Program-made: the position numbers and the translations under genes
In this document: positions 60,081 to 64,000 of the stretch, piece after piece
How positions within the stretch are numbered: the stretch's first letter is position 1
How the letters are laid out: every line of letters starts with the position of its first letter
The notes under the pieces: model-generated
Told to the model about the DNA's origin: nothing
The model's database searches: none
What the model saw: only the letters and a program-made list of their open reading frames with translations
Assembly (NCBI RefSeq): GCF_029392315.1
Contig: NZ_CP113939.1
Coordinates: 2,356,001-2,420,000, forward strand
Direction: 5' to 3'
DNA from: Bifidobacterium sp. ESL0690
GTDB lineage: Bacteria; Actinomycetota; Actinomycetes; Actinomycetales; Bifidobacteriaceae
Length of the DNA stretch: 64,000 bases

Positions 60081-61619
60081 ATGAGTGAACAAAAAACTTG
60101 GGTGAACCCTCTGCGCGATCCGCGAGACCTGCGGCTGCCGCGCATTGCCGGACCCTGCAGTCTAGTGATTTTCGGCGTCACCGGCGATTTGGCCAAAAAG
60201 AAACTACAGCCGGCCATCTACGATTTGGCCAATCGCGGCCTGTTGCCGCCAAGTTTCGGACTTATCGGCTTCGGCCGCCGTCCGTGGAGTAATGAAGAAT
60301 TCGCGAACTTCGTCAAAGAGAACGTGAAGGCCCACTGCCGTACGCCATTCCGCGAATCGACCTGGGCCAACCTCGCCAAGGGAATGCGCTTCGTGCAAGG
60401 CACGTTTGACGATAAAGAGGCCTTCGAACGCCTGAGCCAGACGGTCAAGGAGCTCGACCGTGATCGCGGCACCCGCGGCAACCACGCGTTCTACATGTCC
60501 GTGCCGCCGAGCGCCTTCCCCATCGTTTCGAAGCAACTCGCCGATTCTGGACTGGCAAAATCGAATGACAACGCATGGCGCCGAGTCATCATCGAGAAGC
60601 CGTTCGGCCACGACCTCGAAAGCGCGAAGGAACTCGACCGCGTCGTCTCCGAAGTCTTCGACCCGAGCTCAGTCTTCCGCATCGACCATTACCTCGGCAA
60701 GGAAACCGTGCAGAACATGCTGGCGCTGCGCTTCGCCAACTCCATGTTCGAGCCGATCTGGAACTCCAACTACGTCGACCACGTGCAGATCACCATGGCC
60801 GAGGACATCGGCATCGGCGGCCGCGCCGGATACTACGACGGTATCGGTGCAGCTCGCGATGTCATCCAGAACCATTTGCTCCAGCTGATGGCCCTGACCG
60901 CGATGGAGGAACCGGTGAGCTTCGCCGCCTCCGACCTCACCGCCGAAAAGACGAAGGTGCTTTCCGCCGTACGTCTGCCAAAAGACCTCAGCGCCTATAC
61001 CGCCCGCGGCCAGTACGCCGCCGGCTGGCAAGGTTCGCAGGAAGTCTGCGGATACCTCGACGAAAAAGGCATCGACAAGTCAAGCACCACCGAGACCTAC
61101 GCCGCCATCACGCTCGACGTCGATACGCGCCGCTGGGCCGGAGTGCCGTTCTACCTGCGTACCGGCAAACGCCTGGGCAAGCGCGTCACGGAAATCGCCG
61201 TGGTCTTCAAGCGCGCCCCGCACCTGCCCTTCGAGCAGACCGCCGTGCGCGAACTCGGCAACAATGCCATCGTCATTCGCGTGCAGCCCAATGAGGGCGT
61301 CACCATGCGCTTCGGCGCGAAGGTGCCAGGAGCCACCGCCATGGAGGTCCGCGATGTGTCGATGGACTTCAGCTACGGCCGCAGCTTCACCGAAAACTCG
61401 CCTGAAGCTTACGAACGCTTGATTCTCGACGTGCTGCTCGGCGATCCACCGCTCTTCCCGACCACCAAAGAGGTCGACCTGAGCTGGCAGATTCTTGACC
61501 CGATTGAAGAATATTGGTCCACGCTCGGCCAGCCGCAACCTTACCGCGCCGGCACTTGGGGGCCGAAGGAAGCCGATGAAATGCTCGCACGCGACGGACG
61601 CCATTGGAGGATGCCATGA
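60081..61619 (+). CDS. zwf: Glucose-6-phosphate 1-dehydrogenase
   Basis: 512 residues, the usual length. The NADP-binding motif is VIFGVTGDLAKKKLQPAIYD near residue 30. The substrate-binding signature RIDHYLGKETVQNMLALRFA is near 203, preceded by VIIEKPFGHDLESA. The C-terminal domain shows FYLRTGKRLGKRVTEIAVVF. It oxidises glucose-6-phosphate to 6-phosphogluconolactone and makes NADPH in the cytoplasm. No Shine-Dalgarno is seen before the ATG. It is the first of three pentose-phosphate genes; its stop overlaps the opcA start by ATGA, so the two are translationally coupled. Confidence 0.97.
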   Translation: MSEQKTWVNPLRDPRDLRLPRIAGPCSLVIFGVTGDLAKKKLQPAIYDLANRGLLPPSFGLIGFGRRPWSNEEFANFVKENVKAHCRTPFRESTWANLAKGMRFVQGTFDDKEAFERLSQTVKELDRDRGTRGNHAFYMSVPPSAFPIVSKQLADSGLAKSNDNAWRRVIIEKPFGHDLESAKELDRVVSEVFDPSSVFRIDHYLGKETVQNMLALRFANSMFEPIWNSNYVDHVQITMAEDIGIGGRAGYYDGIGAARDVIQNHLLQLMALTAMEEPVSFAASDLTAEKTKVLSAVRLPKDLSAYTARGQYAAGWQGSQEVCGYLDEKGIDKSSTTETYAAITLDVDTRRWAGVPFYLRTGKRLGKRVTEIAVVFKRAPHLPFEQTAVRELGNNAIVIRVQPNEGVTMRFGAKVPGATAMEVRDVSMDFSYGRSFTENSPEAYERLILDVLLGDPPLFPTTKEVDLSWQILDPIEEYWSTLGQPQPYRAGTWGPKEADEMLARDGRHWRMP

Positions 61620-62590
61620 TCATCAAAATGCCCGATACCCAGACCAACGCCATCGCGCGCAAAATCGACGAGCTGCACCAAGAGCGCGGCGAGGCCGGCA
61701 ACGACCGCGTGCTGACGCTCATCATCTCGACGGATGAACAAGAGCTCGAGAATGCGCTGAGAATCGCCAATTCCGCAGGCCGCGAGCACCCTTGCCGCGT
61801 CATCGCCATCGTGCCAAACAGCAAGGAACTGCCGTTCTGTGACGTCGACAAGGAACCCGATTGCTACGTCACCGATTCCGGCGACGTTGAGACCGATTTG
61901 GACGCACAGGTTCGCTTCGGCGCTGATGCCGGGGCAGGCGAAGTCATCATTCTGCGCCCGCGCGGTGGACTTTGCCAGCATACCGATACGCTTGTTATGC
62001 CTTTGTTGGTTCCGGACGCACCGGTCGTCACCTGGTGGCCGACCAATCCGCCGGCAAACCCGTCCCGCGACCCTCTGGGCGCCATGGCCGGAAGCCGTAT
62101 TACAGATGCGCTCCGTTCCAAAGACCCGGATGCGACTTTTGCCAAGCTTCGCGCAAACTGGGAGCCTAAAGATGTCGACTTCTCATGGACTCGCCTGACC
62201 ACGTGGCGTGCGATGTTGGCCACCACCATCGACCAGCCGCCGCACCTGCCGATCGAGTCCGTCAAAGTAATCGGCCAGCCTGATTATCTACCGTTGAAGC
62301 TACTCGCGGCTTGGCTTGCGCTGAAGCTCAACGTGCCGGTTGAACTCGGTTATGTCACCGGCGCCGACGCGATAACCGGGGTCTACCTGAACCGTTCTGA
62401 CGGTACCATTGCGTTGGAGCGGCCCGATTCGCAGGAAGCCGTCATCAGCCAGCCCGGCCAGACCCCGCAGAAGGTCGCCATGCCACTGCGCACGTTGGAG
62501 GACTGTCTGAGCGAGGAATTGCGCCGCATTGATCCGGATGAGGTCTACGCCGACGTGATCCGCACGGGCTGGGATATGATCCAAAGCTGA
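61616..62590 (+). CDS. opcA: Glucose-6-phosphate dehydrogenase assembly protein OpcA
   Basis: 324 residues from the ATG at 61616, which overlaps the zwf stop and has GGAGG five bases upstream inside zwf. Family features are clear: RVLTLIISTDEQELENALRI, EHPCRVIAIVPNSKELPF, the central block VIILRPRGGLCQHTDTLVMP followed by LLVPDAPVVTWWPTNPPANP, and the C-terminal QPDYLPLKLLAAWLALKLNV. OpcA is needed for activity and redox control of glucose-6-phosphate dehydrogenase in actinobacteria and cyanobacteria; it has no known catalytic role. The coupling to zwf fits formation of a complex. Confidence 0.95.
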   Translation: MIIKMPDTQTNAIARKIDELHQERGEAGNDRVLTLIISTDEQELENALRIANSAGREHPCRVIAIVPNSKELPFCDVDKEPDCYVTDSGDVETDLDAQVRFGADAGAGEVIILRPRGGLCQHTDTLVMPLLVPDAPVVTWWPTNPPANPSRDPLGAMAGSRITDALRSKDPDATFAKLRANWEPKDVDFSWTRLTTWRAMLATTIDQPPHLPIESVKVIGQPDYLPLKLLAAWLALKLNVPVELGYVTGADAITGVYLNRSDGTIALERPDSQEAVISQPGQTPQKVAMPLRTLEDCLSEELRRIDPDEVYADVIRTGWDMIQS

Positions 62591-62840
62591 GCATTGGGGT
62601 GTCGGCGCTGGGAGCTGAGCGTCTAACGCCGAGTTCTAACCGTCTAACGTAAAACAGTAAACGCAATAATCGGGATGCTATGAAACTTTCGTTTGAGGTT
62701 TCAGGGCATTCTGATTTTTGCATATTTATGGTGCGGCAACGCGATCTTGGTAATTTCAAAAACTTATTCGATACCAATAAATATGGCCGTTGGGTTCATC
62801 TAGACTGACAATATTCAATGTAATAAGGAGCACACTGCAC
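62591..62840. promoter_or_regulatory. Region between opcA and pgl
   Basis: 250 bases without a gene. GTCTAACG is repeated (62620 and 62641). An AT-rich zone at 62716-62830 and the AAGGAG ribosome site at 62825-62830 suggest pgl may have its own promoter besides read-through from zwf-opcA. Confidence 0.4.
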
Positions 62841-63665
62841 ATGGCCGATCGGAAACTGGAAGTATATAAGGACGCGGAAACCGTGGCTCGGGCGGCAGCA
62901 CAACGCACGTTGCTCGCCATCTTGGACGGGCTGAGCGAGCAAGACAGCAGCGCTGGGGCGGAGACGAAACCGGTCCGCAGCCGCTACGACGTAGCACTGA
63001 CCGGCGGATCCGATATTCTCCGCGCACTGACTTACATGGCTTCAAACCCGCTGGTCGATGCCATCGATTTCAGCCGCGTTCACTTCTGGTGGGGCGACGA
63101 CCGTTTTGTCGCGGCGACTGACGAAGACCGCAGCTCGTGGCAGGCCCGCGAACGTTTCCTCAACAAGCTCGTCGCTGACGGGCGTCTGCCGGAAAGCAAC
63201 ATCCACGAGATGGCTGTGGACACGCGCACACCCGAAGAAGTCGCCGCTGCCAGTGATGCCCAAAACGACGAGCTGCTCGCCAAGGCCGCCGCAGATTATG
63301 AAAACGATCTCAGACGCGAACTCGGCGATGAGCCCGCGATGGATCTGCTGATTCTTGGCATGGGCCCCGATGGCCACTTTGCCTCGCTTTTCCCGGACCA
63401 CGACGGAATCAAGGTGACCGATCCGGCGCGCCTGGCCGTTGGCGTCTCGCACTCCCCCAAGATGCCGCCGCTGCGCATCTCGATGACCGCCCCGATGCTT
63501 GCCCGAACCCGCCGCACCTGGATGCTCACCTGCGGAGCCGGCAAGGCCGATGCCACCGCCCATGTCTTCGCTCAGGCCAGCAACCCGGCCTACCCGGCAA
63601 GCTTCGCCACCGGAACCGAGGAGTTCGTATGGTTCACGACGCCTGATGCGGTTGCAAAGTTGTAA
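62841..63665 (+). CDS. pgl: 6-phosphogluconolactonase
   Basis: 274 residues from the ATG at 62841, with AAGGAG 11 bases upstream; the ATG at 62790 lacks a ribosome site. DevB/SOL family motifs: RYDVALTGGSDILRALTYMA, VHFWWGDDRFV with the conserved W-x-D-E/D-R segment, and MDLLILGMGPDGHFASLFPD with the active-site His. The C-terminal MLTCGAGKADATAHV also fits. It hydrolyses 6-phosphogluconolactone to 6-phosphogluconate, the next step after zwf. The 250-base gap from opcA means it may be partly independent. Confidence 0.95.
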   Translation: MADRKLEVYKDAETVARAAAQRTLLAILDGLSEQDSSAGAETKPVRSRYDVALTGGSDILRALTYMASNPLVDAIDFSRVHFWWGDDRFVAATDEDRSSWQARERFLNKLVADGRLPESNIHEMAVDTRTPEEVAAASDAQNDELLAKAAADYENDLRRELGDEPAMDLLILGMGPDGHFASLFPDHDGIKVTDPARLAVGVSHSPKMPPLRISMTAPMLARTRRTWMLTCGAGKADATAHVFAQASNPAYPASFATGTEEFVWFTTPDAVAKL

Positions 63666-63723
63666 ATCCGCAATACACTTACTTAGCTAGAAACAACGAT
63701 CAAAATCGTAAATTACACATTGA

Positions 63724-63916
63724 TGCTGGTAAACGTCATCTTATCAACACTAAGAAGCTGTTTACCAGCACTATCAATAGCTTCTCCCACGACCCAATGC
63801 AGGTAAACCGCACCTCACGGACTCTCAAAGTCCGTTTACCAGCACTACCAACAGCTTCCCGCAACCCAATGCAGGCAAACCGCACCTCACGGACTTTCAA
63901 AGTCCGTTTACCAGCA
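63724..63916. repeat. Three tandem 47-bp hairpin repeats
   Basis: Three near-palindromes, each 47 bases long, lie at 63724-63770, 63798-63844 and 63870-63916. Each has TGCTGGTAAAC or TGCAGGYAAAC at the left arm and GTTTACCAGCA at the right. Copies two and three share nearly identical interiors with an inner GGACT/AGTCC stem; copy one has a different interior. The units repeat every 72-74 bases. No gene is seen from 63666 to the window end. Confidence 0.85.
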
Positions 63917-64000
63917 CAAAAGAGTGCAACAGACGAACACCGGAGTTCGCAAATCAACATCCCGAAATAGAAAACCGTCTCCTGATGAATACCAAAGATT

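Overview
The window looks like a chromosomal segment of a Bifidobacterium or a very close actinobacterium. The core genes are GC-rich. A zwf-opcA-pgl set, a class Ib ribonucleotide reductase small subunit with NrdR boxes, a C69 dipeptidase, bifidobacterial-type sucrose/fructan genes and a FimA-type sortase pilus operon all fit that group. The species cannot be fixed from sequence reading alone.

Layout. 1-10 kb: the start of an anchored protein running off the left edge, a TetR regulator, a GT2 glycosyltransferase, a C69 dipeptidase with a low-complexity insert, a gene-poor stretch (4.9-6.0 kb), tRNA-Lys, two DUF1516 membrane paralogues, a zinc alcohol dehydrogenase and a secreted HNH nuclease with an excalibur tail. 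10.2-14.9 kb: LacI regulator, sucrose-type permease and GH32 fructosidase. 15.2-49.3 kb: a surface-protein region with six leucine-rich-repeat proteins, interrupted by housekeeping genes (isoleucine-epimerase-like aminotransferase with amino acid permease, nrdF, butanediol-type dehydrogenase). It ends in a leftward operon of BspA-like protein, three pilins and a class C sortase. 50.0-53.9 kb: a second GH32 gene, a GRP-family sugar transporter and a divergent LacI regulator around a perfect 24-bp palindrome. 53.9-59.9 kb: a toxin-antitoxin-like pair between two 87-bp direct repeats, then a very AT-rich gene for a 1599-residue YobI-like P-loop NTPase. 60.1-63.7 kb: zwf, opcA, pgl. The right end carries three 47-bp hairpin repeats.

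How it works together. The two GH32 loci are separate regulons for fructose-containing sugars, with different transporters, regulators and operators. The LRR proteins fall into two architectures: DUF285/BspA type (15.3, 24.5 and 45.9 kb) and internalin type with a cysteine cap and InlB-like B repeats (29.1, 31.1 and 38.0 kb). Four of the six end in an unusual unit of two cysteines, a membrane helix and a charged tail with no LPXTG, and two end in degenerate sortase signals. The pilins carry LPASG, so the pilus and the LRR proteins appear to use different anchoring routes.

The most interesting candidates are the shared two-cysteine C-terminal module, the chimeric 2233-residue internalin-like protein, and the AT-rich NTPase with a tandemly duplicated C-terminal half beside a toxin-antitoxin cassette, which looks like an acquired defence locus.
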